A stretch of DNA of 64,000 nt from Pseudothauera rhizosphaerae (GCF_004801305.1 NZ_SSOD01000019.1:1-64000), one strand, 5' to 3'; shown: positions 44,785-55,143, numbered from the stretch's first letter. The notes: a model not told the origin generated them from the letters alone. Numbers and translations are program-made.

Positions 44785-45588
44785 TCACTGCGGCAGCACC
44801 TCCAGCGTGGCGGTGTAGGACAGGCGGCGCTCGATCTTCTGATCGCCGCTGCTGGGGCCGGCGATCATGGCGGTCAGGTAGTAGCGCCCCGGCTCGGCAA
44901 AGGTGTGGGTGAAGCGGCCCTGGGCGTCGGTGACCAGCTTGACCTTGCCAAGCTCGTCGCGATAGCGCGTGTCGCCGGCGATCAGGGTCGCCTCCACACC
45001 GGCCGTGGGCTTGCCATCCACGGTGAAGGCCAGCGTGGCGGCCTCGCCCGCGTAGAGGTCGTTGGGGTGGGTCACCGGCACCAGCTCCAGGCCCTGGCCG
45101 GTGGCCTTGACCGCACTCGGCTTGCCGACGGTGACGAAGGTTTCCACGCGGGACACGCCCTCGCGCACCACCAGCTCGGCGGCGTCGGCCGGCACCTTGC
45201 TCGCCAGATCCGCCTTCGGGCCGCGCCAGCGCTTGGTTTCCGTGCCTTCCTTCCAGCTCGCCATCAGGCTGGAATTCACCATGGCCAGGCGGTAGGTGCC
45301 GTCGGCCTGCAGGTTGGCGTCGAACACCGTGCGCAACTGGCCCTGCACCAGGTTTTCCGGCTGGACGGCGCTGCCGTCCGGTGCGGTGATGAAGAGGTTG
45401 TCGCGCACCATCAGCGGGCGGTGGTTGAAATAGAACAGGTCGTTGGACACGGCGCCGTCCACGGTGATGTAGCCGGCCTTGGAGAGCACGGTGGAGGACG
45501 GCAGCAGCCACACTTCGTGGGCCTGAGCCAGCGGGGCGCCGAGGGCCAGGGCGAGGGCGGCGAGGGCGGAGCTTTTGCGCAGATTCAT
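44785..45588 (-). CDS. DUF4198 domain protein
   Basis: This 267-residue exported protein (signal LAALALALGAPLAQA) starts its mature part HEVWLLPSSTVLSKAG, the classic DUF4198 opening. Beta-rich segments FTVDGKPTAGVEATLIAGDT and GRFTHTFAEPGRYYLTAM follow. It belongs to a recurrent set with DUF2271, PepSY and a TonB receptor in iron-uptake loci; the molecular role is unknown but periplasmic metal/siderophore handling is likely. A repeat block separates it from the flavoprotein gene. Confidence 0.88.
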   Translation of the reverse strand: MNLRKSSALAALALALGAPLAQAHEVWLLPSSTVLSKAGYITVDGAVSNDLFYFNHRPLMVRDNLFITAPDGSAVQPENLVQGQLRTVFDANLQADGTYRLAMVNSSLMASWKEGTETKRWRGPKADLASKVPADAAELVVREGVSRVETFVTVGKPSAVKATGQGLELVPVTHPNDLYAGEAATLAFTVDGKPTAGVEATLIAGDTRYRDELGKVKLVTDAQGRFTHTFAEPGRYYLTAMIAGPSSGDQKIERRLSYTATLEVLPQ

Positions 45589-45626
45589 CGTTTTTTCCTC
45601 TTGGCGGAGTCTTGACGGAGAGCGGA

Positions 45627-46139
45627 TCAGGGAACGAGCTGCACGGCGACCGTGCCGAGTTCGTGCTTGCCTTGCACCTTGGCGCTGGTCGCGGCAGCCG
45701 GCGGCCAGGTGAGCGGGACGTTCAGCACCTCGCGTCCGCCGTGCTCGCGGGAGGCTTCGACCACCAGGCGGTACTCGCCCGCGGCCAGCTTGCCCAGGGG
45801 CGCCTCGCCGGCGGTGAAGCTCAGGCGGTGGGTGCCGGGCGCACGGGTGGCGCTGGTCACGCCATCGACGGGCACCGCCAGCTCGCGCCCGCTGCGGCGC
45901 CACCATTGGCGCAGGTCCTTGAGCCACTTCGTGCCTTCGCCGTCGCGCATCTTGATGCCGTACCACACCGCCAGGTTGGCGGCCACGGTGTTGTCCGGCC
46001 GCTCCAGCCACACGGCCACGTAGGGGCGGCGGAAGTCGGCCACGTCGATGCGCGGCAGTTCGATGTCCACCTCGATGCCGGCGGCGAGCGCCGGTGCGGC
46101 GGCGGTGAGGCCCAGGGCGAGGACCAGGGTCTTGTGCAT
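45627..46139 (-). CDS. DUF2271 domain protein
   Basis: This 170-residue exported protein (signal ALGLTAAAPALAAG) contains PYVAVWLERPDNTVAANLAV, WYGIKMRDGEGTKWLKDLRQWW and VDGVTSATRAPGTHRLSF, characteristic of DUF2271. It lies between the PepSY gene (16 bases away) and DUF4198 (38 bases away), which is the standard order of this iron-linked module. No catalytic residues can be assigned. Confidence 0.88.
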   Translation of the reverse strand: MHKTLVLALGLTAAAPALAAGIEVDIELPRIDVADFRRPYVAVWLERPDNTVAANLAVWYGIKMRDGEGTKWLKDLRQWWRRSGRELAVPVDGVTSATRAPGTHRLSFTAGEAPLGKLAAGEYRLVVEASREHGGREVLNVPLTWPPAAATSAKVQGKHELGTVAVQLVP

Positions 46140-46155
46140 GGGGAAAACTCCGGGG

Positions 46156-46848
46156 CTAGTGAATGAACAGGATGACGAGCAGCGCGGGAATCACCACGCC
46201 GAGGGCAAGGGTCGGCCACACCGCGGCCCGGTTGGCCGCATGGACCTGCAGGATCAGCAGGCCGGTGACGGAGAACAGCACGCAGGCCACGGCGAAGACG
46301 TCGATGAAGAGGCTCCACGCCGGACCCGAGTTGCGCCCCTTGTGCAGGTCGTTGAGCCAGGCGACGAGGCCGCGGTCGGTGAGTTCGTATTCGGCCTCGC
46401 CCGCTTCCAGGTCGAAGCGCAGCCAGGCGTCGCCGCCGGGACGCGGCAGGGGGAGGTAGATCTCCTCCGCCGACCACTCCGCCGACCGTCCCGCCACCGC
46501 GATGCCGAAAGCCTCGGCCGCCCACGCCGCGGCGTCCGCCGGCAGGGCCTCCTCCGCTCCGTCCCCGCCTTGTGCGGCGAGCGAGCGCAGGCTCTCGGCC
46601 AGCTCCTCCGGCAGGGTTGCGGTGCGCGCCACGATCTCGGGCTTGGCCTCGATGGCGCCAGAATGGTTCAGGGTGATGCCCGTGACCGCGAACAGCAGCA
46701 TGCCGAACAGGCACACCGCCGAACTCACCCAGTGCCACTGGTGCAGCGTCTTCAGCCACCAGGCCCGGCGCGCCTGCGCGCTGCGCACCGGCACGGCCGC
46801 AGCGGTGCCCGGCGTCAATTCGACGGGAGGAGGAACGTAGGTCGGCAT
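46156..46848 (-). CDS. PepSY-associated TM helix family protein
   Basis: This 230-residue membrane protein has WWLKTLHQWHWVSSAVCLFGMLLFAVTGITL (first helix with paired histidines), a PepSY-like soluble middle, and LVAWLNDLHKGRNSGPAWSLFIDVFAVACV near the C-terminus. The histidines probably bind haem for transmembrane electron flow. It heads the operon with DUF2271, DUF4198 and the diflavin reductase, behind a Fur-like box, suggesting a split version of PepSY-flavodoxin ferric-siderophore reductases. The next upstream gene is the TonB receptor at 47097. Confidence 0.88.
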   Translation of the reverse strand: MPTYVPPPVELTPGTAAAVPVRSAQARRAWWLKTLHQWHWVSSAVCLFGMLLFAVTGITLNHSGAIEAKPEIVARTATLPEELAESLRSLAAQGGDGAEEALPADAAAWAAEAFGIAVAGRSAEWSAEEIYLPLPRPGGDAWLRFDLEAGEAEYELTDRGLVAWLNDLHKGRNSGPAWSLFIDVFAVACVLFSVTGLLILQVHAANRAAVWPTLALGVVIPALLVILFIH

Positions 46849-46914
46849 GGGAAGTCAGGACGATGGTGCTGCGACACCCCGCCTGCGGGGTTGCAGCCAA
46901 TGCCATCGATTCTA

Positions 46915-46933
46915 ATTTTGATAACTATTCGCA
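46915..46933 (-). promoter_or_regulatory. Fur-box-like site upstream of the PepSY operon
   Basis: On the minus strand the site is TGCGAATAGTTATCAAAAT, close to the Fur pattern TGAGAATNATTATCAAAAT. It lies about 70 bases before the PepSY start. Confidence 0.7.
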
Positions 46934-47044
46934 ACAACCCTTTGGGAAAACTTTCTTGTAGTGTTTTGTAGGGCTGAAGAGCAGGAGAGCACGAGTCATG
47001 CCGAACGCAACGCGGCATGCGCACGGCGACATCCCATGAAGAAA

Positions 47045-47071
47045 GGCCGCGCCGGAAGAACCAGCGCGGCC
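47045..47071 (-). terminator. Rho-independent terminator of the TonB receptor gene
   Basis: Arms GGCCGCGC/GCGCGGCC on the minus strand are followed by TTTCTT, 26 bases after the receptor's stop codon. Confidence 0.75.
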
Positions 47072-47096
47072 CTGTCATGGGAGTCAGGAACTCCGA

Positions 47097-49451
47097 TCAG
47101 AACTTCGCGTTGACGCTGACCCAGAAGTTGCGGGCCTTGTCCTTGTTGTTGTAGTCGTCCAGGTAGGTGGGCACCCACTCCCCTTCGGCCGCATCCCACG
47201 CGAAGGAGGTCTTGTAGCTCGTGAAATCCTCGTCCAGCAGGTTGTTGATGCGGCCGTTGATGGTGACGTGCTCATTCACCTTGTAGCTCGCACCCAGGTG
47301 GAAGACGTCGTAGTCCTTGTAGTACCGCTCCTTCTGCAGCGTCGTGTCGTAGTTACGGTAGCGCTTCGAACGGGACTCCAGGGTCAGGAACACGTCCAGA
47401 TTGGGCAGAGCCCGCCAGTCCAACGTGGCGTTGAGCATGTGCTTGGCGCTGTTGCCGAAGGGCCGGCCTTTCTCGGCGCCGCTCTTCTGTTCGCTGTCCG
47501 TATAAGTGTAGTTGCCGCGCAGCGCCCAAGTATTCGTGATCTGCCAGCGAGCGGCCAGTTCCACGCCCTGGATCACCACCTCGTCAATGTTGGTTGCGCG
47601 GGTAGAGGACGGGTTGTAACCGATACCGGCGTACTCCCCGGTGCTCGCGCATTCCTGCACAGTGCCTGGGCCGCAAGGCTGGTTGGCGATCTTGTCCTCG
47701 AAATCGTTGCGGAACACGGTGGCGTTGAAGCTGTGCCGGTTCGGGTGGTTCCAGTAAACCGCCAGTTCGGTGTTGCGGCTGGTTTCCGGTTCCAGGTTGG
47801 GGTTGCCGAACATCGGCGACGTGCCTTGACTGCCGAAACCGGTAATGCCGTCATAGAGCTGGGTGGTCTTGGGCGTCTTGAAGCCGGTGCTGACACCGCC
47901 CTTCAGGGTCCATTGGGAGTCGAGCCTGTAGATACCGTAGAGGCGCGGCGAGATGTTGTCGCCAAACACGTCGTGGTCGTCGTAGCGCACGCCGGCCGTG
48001 AGGGTGAAGGCGTCGGTCGGCATCCAGTTGTCCTCGACGAAGACCGACCACATCTTGTGGTCCTGGGCCTTGCCCGGCGTACCCGACTCCATGCCGAACA
48101 CGCCGTCCTTCAGTTCGCCGTCGATGACCTGACCGCCCACCACCAACAGGTGGTCTCCCGCAAGGTTCTGCAGCGGGATGTCCAGCCTGGCGTCCAGGGT
48201 GTACTGGTTGCTCTGCAGCGTGCGCTTGCCCCGCGGCAGGAAAGCGGCCTGGGCGGCAGCCTGGCGGTCCTCCAGGCTCATGCCGGCGTAGGCCCCCGTA
48301 CCATCGATCATTTCCAGCAACTGCTGCCGCTCGGCCACGGTGAAGGGCATGGTGCGGCCGTTGTTGTCGGTTTCGATATAAGAGAGGGCGATGAAGCTGG
48401 TGCCGAAGTCCCACTTGCCTTCATGGGAAAGTGACCAGGACTCACGGGTGAATTCCTGTTCGTCCAGATAGCCGACGCGAGGATCCGCGCGACCGCCGCC
48501 AGCGTTCGACCGGCGCCAGATGGTGTCGATGCTGTCCACCGTACCCAGCGGGTAACTGACGTCACCCGTCACCGGATCGATGGTGGGCTTGTTGTCGTAC
48601 TTCTGGGTCGAGTCATCGTAATCGAAGGTGATGCGCTGGCGCGCGTCCGGCGTGAAGAAGAGGCTGAGGCCGTAAGCCTTGTTGGTGTTGTCCACGGTCT
48701 TGCCGCCGCCGCCGAAACCAAGCGTGCGGCGATGCACGTTGCCGTCCGGATCAGTCGCCGAGTCAAATTCCGGCGTGGAAGCCAGGCGCTCGTAAACGCT
48801 GCCGCGCACGGCGAGCCCCAGCTTGCCGGGCAGGATCGGGCCGCGGACCGCGAAATCGGTGGTGATGTCGTCACCGAAATCGTCGTTGGTCTGCAGGGTA
48901 CGGCCGAAGGTGACCGAGCCGGTCCACTTCGTGATGTCTTTCTTGGTGATGATGTTGATGACGCCACCCATGGCGTCGGCGCCGTACAGCGTGGAAGCCG
49001 GGCCGCGGATGACTTCGATGCGCTCGATGGCATCGAGCGGCGGGATATGGTTGAACTGGTTGCCACCGAAACTGTTGGGGTAGATGTCGCCGTGGTTGTT
49101 CTGGCGCTTGCCGTCTACCAAGATCAGCGTGTAGTCCGATCCCATGCCGCGCATGCTGATGGTCTTCTGACCGGTTTTGTCGGAGGTTTCGCCCACGTCC
49201 ACGCCTTCCAGGTCACGGATGGCGTCGATCAGCGTCGTGTAAGGCTTGCGAGTGAGTTCTTCCTGGGTGACGACTGAAATCGAGGCCGGCGCATCGGTGA
49301 TCTTTTGTTCGAAGCCGGCAGCCGAGACGACCACTTCGCCCAGTTGACGCTCGGCCTCCTGGGCCAGTGCGGACGCAGAGAAAGCGACCAGCAGCGCGGC
49401 AACGCAGGGCCGCAGCGCCGGCGTGCCGGCGCGGGATGAAGCATGAGCCAT
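47097..49451 (-). CDS. TonB-dependent siderophore-type receptor (FepA/CirA-like)
   Basis: This 784-residue receptor has a signal peptide (CVAALLVAFSASALA) and a TonB box-like LGEVVVSAAGFEQ. Its plug has PYTTLIDAIRDLEGVDVGE, ISMRGMGSDYTLILVDGKRQ and IRGPASTLYGADAMGGVINI, and the barrel has a NPNLEPETSRNTELAVYW box and aromatic C-terminus. The plug pattern is that of catecholate siderophore/colicin receptors. The ATG at 49451 is chosen because it directly precedes the signal peptide with AAGGGG upstream. A Fur-like box lies about 90 bases upstream and the PepSY reductase operon lies downstream. Confidence 0.92.
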   Translation of the reverse strand: MAHASSRAGTPALRPCVAALLVAFSASALAQEAERQLGEVVVSAAGFEQKITDAPASISVVTQEELTRKPYTTLIDAIRDLEGVDVGETSDKTGQKTISMRGMGSDYTLILVDGKRQNNHGDIYPNSFGGNQFNHIPPLDAIERIEVIRGPASTLYGADAMGGVINIITKKDITKWTGSVTFGRTLQTNDDFGDDITTDFAVRGPILPGKLGLAVRGSVYERLASTPEFDSATDPDGNVHRRTLGFGGGGKTVDNTNKAYGLSLFFTPDARQRITFDYDDSTQKYDNKPTIDPVTGDVSYPLGTVDSIDTIWRRSNAGGGRADPRVGYLDEQEFTRESWSLSHEGKWDFGTSFIALSYIETDNNGRTMPFTVAERQQLLEMIDGTGAYAGMSLEDRQAAAQAAFLPRGKRTLQSNQYTLDARLDIPLQNLAGDHLLVVGGQVIDGELKDGVFGMESGTPGKAQDHKMWSVFVEDNWMPTDAFTLTAGVRYDDHDVFGDNISPRLYGIYRLDSQWTLKGGVSTGFKTPKTTQLYDGITGFGSQGTSPMFGNPNLEPETSRNTELAVYWNHPNRHSFNATVFRNDFEDKIANQPCGPGTVQECASTGEYAGIGYNPSSTRATNIDEVVIQGVELAARWQITNTWALRGNYTYTDSEQKSGAEKGRPFGNSAKHMLNATLDWRALPNLDVFLTLESRSKRYRNYDTTLQKERYYKDYDVFHLGASYKVNEHVTINGRINNLLDEDFTSYKTSFAWDAAEGEWVPTYLDDYNNKDKARNFWVSVNAKF

Positions 49452-49540
49452 TGAAATCCCCTTGTGGCAATTGCAGAAGATTGGCTGGCTTCCAGGCTCA
49501 TGCGCCGGGTGGCTGGCTACGAAATAAGAACTATGTAACG

Positions 49541-49559
49541 AATGATAATTGTTCTCATT
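49541..49559 (-). promoter_or_regulatory. Fur box upstream of the siderophore receptor
   Basis: AATGATAATTGTTCTCATT is a good Fur palindrome, the clearest in the window, located about 90 bases before the receptor start. Confidence 0.8.
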
Positions 49560-49849
49560 TTTTTGTGTCAATGCGCAACAAAAATTTTTGCGCAACTACA
49601 ACACATCGCCACAATCTGCGCAGTCTGTGTCACCGCTTTTCAATGGAAAAGCCCGGCCACAGGGCCGGGCACAAGGCGTGCGCGGGCTTCCCGAGCCGCG
49701 GGGTTCGTCAGTGCCGGGCTGCCATGCCTTGCGATGAAACGGGAACGGCGTTGCCTGGATGGTTGCCGGGTTGATATCGGGGTGGGACCGGCCCTAGCCG
49801 CGATGCGGCGTCCTTTGCGCCCGGAACCGCCGCATCCTCGCCGTGGGGA

Positions 49850-50042
49850 GCAATACCGTTCAGTTAAGCTTGGCAAAGCCCCTCTCCCCTCGCGGGAGAG
49901 GGGTTGGGGAGAGGGGGCTGCGTCAGCCGGGCCGCCACGAACGGCCTTGCGCCCCTGCGGGGCGCCCCTCTCCCCGGCCCTCTCCCACAAGGGGAGAGGG
50001 AGCAGGAATTTAGATGCGATTTGCTTAACCGAACTGTATTGC
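49850..50042. mobile_element. 193-bp MITE-like element with TIRs and target-site duplication
   Basis: The ends GCAATACCGTTCAGTTAAGC and GCTTAACCGAACTGTATTGC are 20-bp terminal inverted repeats with two mismatches. GCCGTGGGGA is repeated directly outside both ends (49840-49849 and 50043-50052), as a 10-bp target-site duplication. No ORF is present inside. The interior holds two inverted CCCCTCTCCC-type units like those at 33654-33769. A degenerate REP copy (about 49796-49846) lies to its left. Confidence 0.85.
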
Positions 50043-50075
50043 GCCGTGGGGAGGGGATTCAGTGGGACCGTGCGA

Positions 50076-51527
50076 TCACGACGCCGGGTCCGCGCTCCCC
50101 GCGGCTTGCGCGCCGGCCTCGTCGCTGCGCCAGCCGCCGCCCAGGGCCTTGTACAGGTCCACCGTGGCGGTGAGCCGGGTCAGGCGTTGTGTGACGAGGG
50201 CTTCTTCCGCCGAGAACAGGGTGCTCTGGGCGTTGAGCAGGGTGTCGAGGCCGTCGCTGCCTTCCTTGTAGCGCAGTTCGGACAGGCGCAGCGCGCGGGC
50301 GCGCTCGTCGCGGATTTCGCGCTGGGTGACTTCCTGGATGCGGCTGCGCTCCGCGTTGGCGACGGCGTCGTCCACTTCCTTGAGGGCGGTGAGCACGGCT
50401 TTGCGGTAGTTCTCCAGCGTCACGCGGCGCTGGGATTCGCTGGTCTCCACCTGGCCGCGCAGGCGGCCGCCGTCGAAGATGGCCTGCAGCAGCGAGATGG
50501 CCACGGTGCCGGTGGACACCGGGTTGGCCAGGTCGAGGAAGCCGAATTCGCCGCTGGAGAGGTTGCCGCTGGCGGTGAGGCTGAGCTTGAGCGGGAAGAG
50601 CGCGGCGCGCGCCACGGCAATGTCGGCGTCGGCTGCGGCGAGATCGGCTTCGGCCGCGGCGAGATCCGGGCGGCGTACGAGCAGTTCGGCCGGCACGTAG
50701 GGGACGACTTCGGGAATCGCCAGCGGGTCCAGGGCCTGCCCCGCCACGTCGAAGCCGGCGGGGGTTTCACCGACCAGGATGGCGAGCGCGCGCACGAGCT
50801 GGCGCTCCGTGACCTGCAACGGCAGGATGGCGTCGCGCTGGGACAGCACGGTGGCACGCTGGCGGCTCACGTCCAGGGCCGAGGCCGCGCCGGCGCGGTA
50901 GCGCGCTTCGACGATCCTGAACAGGCGTTCGGCGATGGCGAGGTTTTCCCCGGCGATGGCGAGCCGCGCGCGCTGGGACAGGATCTGGGCGTAGGCGTTG
51001 GCCACGCCCGAAACCAGGGACAGGCGGGTGGCTTCGTAATCGTAGCGGGTGGAGGTGAGGCTGTACCTCGAGCCTTCGTAGCGGGCGAAGTTGCTGCCCC
51101 ACACGTCGATCTCGTAGCTGATGCCCAGCGCGGCGGAGGAGCCCTCGCTGCGGGAGGTGCTGCCGTCTTCCCGTGTACGTCCGGCATTGGTCCGGGCGTC
51201 CAGGTTGATGGTGGGGAAGAGCGTGGCGCGGGCGCTGCGGGCGGCGATCTCGGCCTGCAGCACGCGTTCGGTGGCGACGGCGATGTCCGGACTGCCGGCC
51301 AGCGCGCGGTCGATGAGCTGTTCCAGTTCGGCCGAACCGAACTGCCGCCACCAGTCGGTTTCCAGTTCGCTGGCGGCGCGGTCGCGGGCGGCCGCTTCAG
51401 CCCAGGTGGCGGGCATGTCGAGGCGGGCGCCGGGGTGGGCGATGGGCAGCGCGCAGCCGCCGAGGGCGAGGGCAAACAGCGCGGCGGGCAGGAGGCGGAG
51501 ACGGGCGTTGGCGGGCATGGCGTTCAT
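50076..51527 (-). CDS. Outer-membrane efflux lipoprotein (NodT/OprM family)
   Basis: This 483-residue TolC-like protein has the lipobox [10 protein letters not shown] and two outer-membrane efflux repeats ([40 protein letters not shown], and [20 protein letters not shown]). It forms the outer-membrane channel for the MacB/MacA pair encoded upstream; its start lies four bases inside macB. Together the three genes form a complete tripartite exporter. Confidence 0.92.
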   Translation of the reverse strand: MNAMPANARLRLLPAALFALALGGCALPIAHPGARLDMPATWAEAAARDRAASELETDWWRQFGSAELEQLIDRALAGSPDIAVATERVLQAEIAARSARATLFPTINLDARTNAGRTREDGSTSRSEGSSAALGISYEIDVWGSNFARYEGSRYSLTSTRYDYEATRLSLVSGVANAYAQILSQRARLAIAGENLAIAERLFRIVEARYRAGAASALDVSRQRATVLSQRDAILPLQVTERQLVRALAILVGETPAGFDVAGQALDPLAIPEVVPYVPAELLVRRPDLAAAEADLAAADADIAVARAALFPLKLSLTASGNLSSGEFGFLDLANPVSTGTVAISLLQAIFDGGRLRGQVETSESQRRVTLENYRKAVLTALKEVDDAVANAERSRIQEVTQREIRDERARALRLSELRYKEGSDGLDTLLNAQSTLFSAEEALVTQRLTRLTATVDLYKALGGGWRSDEAGAQAAGSADPAS

Positions 51528-53497
51528 TCGGAAGCGAGGGCGACCACGGGGTCGAGGCGGGCGGCCTTGCGCGCGGGCAGGTAGCCGAAGACGAGGCCGG
51601 TGGCGAAGGCGCAGCCGAAGGCGAGCACCACCGGCAGGAGCGTGTATTTCACCTGGGTGCCGAAGAAGGCGATGAGGGCCGCGGCGCCCAGTCCGGCGGC
51701 GACGCCGATGGCCCCGCCGATGGCGGACACCACCAGCGCCTCGATGAGGAACTGCTGCAGGATGTTTTTCATGCGCGCACCGGTGGCCATGCGGATGCCG
51801 ATCTCGCGGGTGCGCTCGGTCACGCTCACCAGCATGATGTTCATGACGCCGATGCCGCCCACCAGCAGGGAGATGGCCGCCACCGCGCCGAGCAGGATGG
51901 TGAGGGTGTTCTGCGTGGCCGACACGGTTTCGATGATGGAAGCCATGTTGCGGATCTGGAAGTCCTCGGTGCCGTGGCGGGTGAGCAGCAGTTGGTGCAC
52001 GTCGTTCTGGGTGGCGTCGATCCTGTCCACGTCGGCCACCGCCACGGTGACGTTGCGCAGGTAGCGCTGGCCGGTGATGCGCAGAGACGCGGTGGTGTAG
52101 GGCATGAAGACCACGTCGTCCTGGTCCTGGCCCCAGGAGGTCGCGCCCTTGCCGGTCATGGTGCCGATGACCTGGAAGGGGATGTTGTTCACCAGCACGT
52201 ATTCGCCGATGGGGTCGGCCCCGGCGAAGAGCGCATTGGCGACGGTCTGGCCGAGCACGGCGACGGTGGCGTAGCGGCTGACGTCGTCGGCGCTGAAGAA
52301 GGTGCCGGAGGCGACCGCCCAGTTGCGCGCGATCCCGTAGTCTTCCGAAGTGCCGTTGATCTGGGTGCGGTGGTCGCTGCCGCCGGCGCGCAGGGTGACG
52401 CTGCTCGACTGCTCGGGCACCGCGGCGCGGATGTTGGGCAGGTCGCGGATCGCGTTCACATCCTCGGGCACCAGCGTGGCGGTGGTGTCGCGCCCGCGCT
52501 GGTTGGGCGCGCCGGGACGTATGGTGAGCAGATCGGTACCCATGGCGCTGATCTGGTCCACCACCTTCTGCTTGGCGCCATCGCCGATGGCGAGCATGGC
52601 GATCACCGATGCGACGCCGATGACGATGCCGAGCAGGGTCAGCACGGTGCGGAAGAGGTTGGCGCGCAGTGCGCGCAGCGCGGTGCGGGTGGCCTCGAAC
52701 AGGTCGGTGAGGGGCGAGGTGCGGTCCACATGGGGCGCAAAGTCGGGTTCCGGCCCTTCGCCGCGTTGCGGGCCGGGGTCGGAGACGATGACACCGTCGC
52801 GGATCTCGATCACGCGGCGGGCCAGTTCCGCCACTTCGCGCGAGTGGGTGATGAGGATGATGGTGTGGCCTTCGGCCGAAAGCTGGCGCAGCAGCTTCAT
52901 CACGTCCTCGCCGCTCTTGCTGTCCAGCGCGCCGGTGGGCTCGTCGGCGAGGATGATGCGCCCGCCGTTCATCAGCGCGCGGGCGATGGACACGCGCTGC
53001 TGCTGCCCGCCGGAAAGCTGGTTGGGGCGGTGGTGGCTGCGTTCTTCCAGGCCGAGCGCCCCCAGCAGCGCCTGCGCGCGTTCGTGGCGCTCGGCCGGCG
53101 GCATGCCGGAGTAGATGGCCGGGACTTCGACGTTCTCGCGCGCGGTGGCACCACCGATGAGGTTGTAGCTCTGGAACACGAAACCGAAGGCCTCGCGCCG
53201 CAGGCGGGCGAGTTCGTCGCGATCGAAGCCGGAGACGTCCTGCCCCATGAAGCGGTAGGTGCCGCTGGTGGGGCGGTCGAGGCAGCCGAGGATGTTCATC
53301 AGCGTGGACTTGCCCGAACCCGAGGCGCCCACGATGGCGAGGAATTCGCCGGGGTAGATGGTGAGGTCGATGCCGTGCAGAACCCGGGTTTCGATCTCGC
53401 CGTTCACAAAGGTGCGGGTGATGCCGGACAGTTCGATGAGCGGCTGGCCGGCATCGGCGGTGGTCGTGCCGCCGGGCGCGAAGGCTTCGCGTTTCAC
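51524..53497 (-). CDS. macB: MacB-type ABC exporter (ATPase-permease fusion)
   Basis: This 657-residue protein has an N-terminal ABC ATPase (Walker [19 protein letters not shown], signature [15 protein letters not shown], Walker [14 protein letters not shown]). A membrane segment ([20 protein letters not shown]), a large periplasmic domain and three C-terminal membrane segments ([39 protein letters not shown]) follow. MacB exports macrolides, lipopeptides or siderophores. Given the surrounding iron genes, siderophore export is worth considering, but the substrate cannot be read from sequence. It overlaps both neighbours by four bases. Confidence 0.94.
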   Translation of the reverse strand: MKREAFAPGGTTTADAGQPLIELSGITRTFVNGEIETRVLHGIDLTIYPGEFLAIVGASGSGKSTLMNILGCLDRPTSGTYRFMGQDVSGFDRDELARLRREAFGFVFQSYNLIGGATARENVEVPAIYSGMPPAERHERAQALLGALGLEERSHHRPNQLSGGQQQRVSIARALMNGGRIILADEPTGALDSKSGEDVMKLLRQLSAEGHTIILITHSREVAELARRVIEIRDGVIVSDPGPQRGEGPEPDFAPHVDRTSPLTDLFEATRTALRALRANLFRTVLTLLGIVIGVASVIAMLAIGDGAKQKVVDQISAMGTDLLTIRPGAPNQRGRDTTATLVPEDVNAIRDLPNIRAAVPEQSSSVTLRAGGSDHRTQINGTSEDYGIARNWAVASGTFFSADDVSRYATVAVLGQTVANALFAGADPIGEYVLVNNIPFQVIGTMTGKGATSWGQDQDDVVFMPYTTASLRITGQRYLRNVTVAVADVDRIDATQNDVHQLLLTRHGTEDFQIRNMASIIETVSATQNTLTILLGAVAAISLLVGGIGVMNIMLVSVTERTREIGIRMATGARMKNILQQFLIEALVVSAIGGAIGVAAGLGAAALIAFFGTQVKYTLLPVVLAFGCAFATGLVFGYLPARKAARLDPVVALASE

Positions 53498-54951
53498 AGC
53501 CGCGGCCCCGGACCCATCATCGGCGGCCGGTTGCCGCTCGCCTGCGCGCCGCTGGCGAGGCCGGCCACGACCTTCTCGCCCTCTTCCAGGCCGGACAGCA
53601 CCTGCGCCGCCACGCGGTTGGAAACGCCGATGGCGATGGTGCGCTCCTCGATGGTGTCGTCGGCCCCGAGCACCCTGACCGTAGCCTGGCGCGCAGCACC
53701 GGCCGCAGCTTGAGCGCCTTCGCGCGGCCCGCCGCCTTCGCGGGGCGTGCGATTGGCGCGCCGTTCGCCGGCTTCGCCCGGTCCGCCGGATTCGCCGCCG
53801 GGCTGGGCGCGGGGGCCGCGGCGCTCGCCGTTTGGTCCGCCGAAACCGCCTTCCATGCCACGGCCCTCGCCATTGCCGCCGGACTGGACACGCATCGCGC
53901 GGCGCTCGGCGGCGGCCGCCCCGGCACCGGCGCCGGCCTCGGCACCCTGCGGACGCTGGGCGGCGCGGATCATGCTGAGCGCGCCCACGGGCACCTGCAG
54001 CACGTCGCGCGCCTGGGCGACGACGAAATAGACCTGGGCGGTCATCTGCGTCATCAGTTCGCCGCTGCTGTTGGGCACGTCGAACAGCGCGTTGTACAGC
54101 ACCACGTTGTTGGTGACGGTGGGCGTCGGTTCGACCTTGGCGAGCTTGCCGTACCAGCGCTTGCCCTGGGCACCCAGCGTCGTGAAATAGGCATCCATGC
54201 CGGGGCGCAGGCGGCTCACGTCGGCCTCCGACACCTGGGTCTGCACCGTCATCGTGGTCAGGTCGGCCACACGCAGGATGACGGGCGCCTGCTGGGTGGA
54301 GTTGAGCGTCTGCCCCAGGCGCGCGCTGATGGACACCACGGTGCCGGCTATGGGCGCCTCGATGCGGGTGTACTGCAGGTTGGCCTCGTCAGCGCGCAGA
54401 TTGGATTCGGTCTGATCGATCTGGGCGCGCAGAGCCTCGATCTGGGCGCGGGCCGAGCGCAGCGACGCTTCGGCCTGCTGCACCGCCTCTTCGGTGGTGG
54501 CCTCTTCGGCGATGAGGTTCTGCTGCCGGCGGTACTGGATTTCGGCCAGCGCAAGGTCGGACTCCCGGGCGCCCAGGGTGGCGCGCAGGTTGCGCAGTTG
54601 GGCGCGGGTGGCGTCCACCTTGCTCTGCAGCACGGTGGCGTCGATCTCCGCCAGCAGGTCGCCGGCCTTGACCTCGCTGCCGACCTCCACGTGGAACTTC
54701 TTCAACTGGCCCGACACCTGGGCGCCCACATCCACGTAGTCGCGCGGCTGCAGGGTGCCGGTGGCGGTCACCACGTCCTCGATGTCGGCACGCTGCACGT
54801 TGACGAACTGGTACAGGTCGGCCGGGGACTGGCGGCTGCCGGCGTACTGCCAGGCGACGAAGGCGGCACCGGCGATCAGCACCCCCAGAGGCACCAGGAT
54901 CAGGTAGGGAAAGCGGCGGGGGCGGGAAGCGGGTCGAGCGGGAGAGTTCAT
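53494..54951 (-). CDS. macA: MacA-type periplasmic adaptor with glycine-rich insert
   Basis: This 485-residue adaptor has an N-terminal anchor ([21 protein letters not shown]), a biotinyl-lipoyl domain ([21 protein letters not shown]), an alpha-hairpin (about 110-190) and beta-barrel domains ([20 protein letters not shown]). About 75 residues of low-complexity glycine/arginine-rich sequence lie between the barrel and the C-terminal domain ([17 protein letters not shown]..., [14 protein letters not shown]). Such an insert is not typical. The ATG at 54951 gives a normal anchor. It starts the tripartite efflux operon with macB and the outer-membrane gene. Confidence 0.9.
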   Translation of the reverse strand: MNSPARPASRPRRFPYLILVPLGVLIAGAAFVAWQYAGSRQSPADLYQFVNVQRADIEDVVTATGTLQPRDYVDVGAQVSGQLKKFHVEVGSEVKAGDLLAEIDATVLQSKVDATRAQLRNLRATLGARESDLALAEIQYRRQQNLIAEEATTEEAVQQAEASLRSARAQIEALRAQIDQTESNLRADEANLQYTRIEAPIAGTVVSISARLGQTLNSTQQAPVILRVADLTTMTVQTQVSEADVSRLRPGMDAYFTTLGAQGKRWYGKLAKVEPTPTVTNNVVLYNALFDVPNSSGELMTQMTAQVYFVVAQARDVLQVPVGALSMIRAAQRPQGAEAGAGAGAAAAERRAMRVQSGGNGEGRGMEGGFGGPNGERRGPRAQPGGESGGPGEAGERRANRTPREGGGPREGAQAAAGAARQATVRVLGADDTIEERTIAIGVSNRVAAQVLSGLEEGEKVVAGLASGAQASGNRPPMMGPGPRL

Positions 54952-55143
54952 GTTGTCAGGGCGTCGGCCGGCACGATCTGCCGTGGGATGAAAGGATAAG
55001 CGAGCGGTGTGCAATTGTTTGTATCGTATTGCAGGGCAACACTGCTAATGTGGACAGACCGGCAGTCATCACGTAGATTTCAATCAGATGACCCGCCCGC
55101 TTGCGGCGGAGCATGATCAGGATCAATACGGACCCCCGCAGAG

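Noticed and set aside
47268-48434. 388-codon plus-strand frame over the siderophore receptor
   Set aside because: Antisense to a clear receptor gene; composition reflects codon bias.
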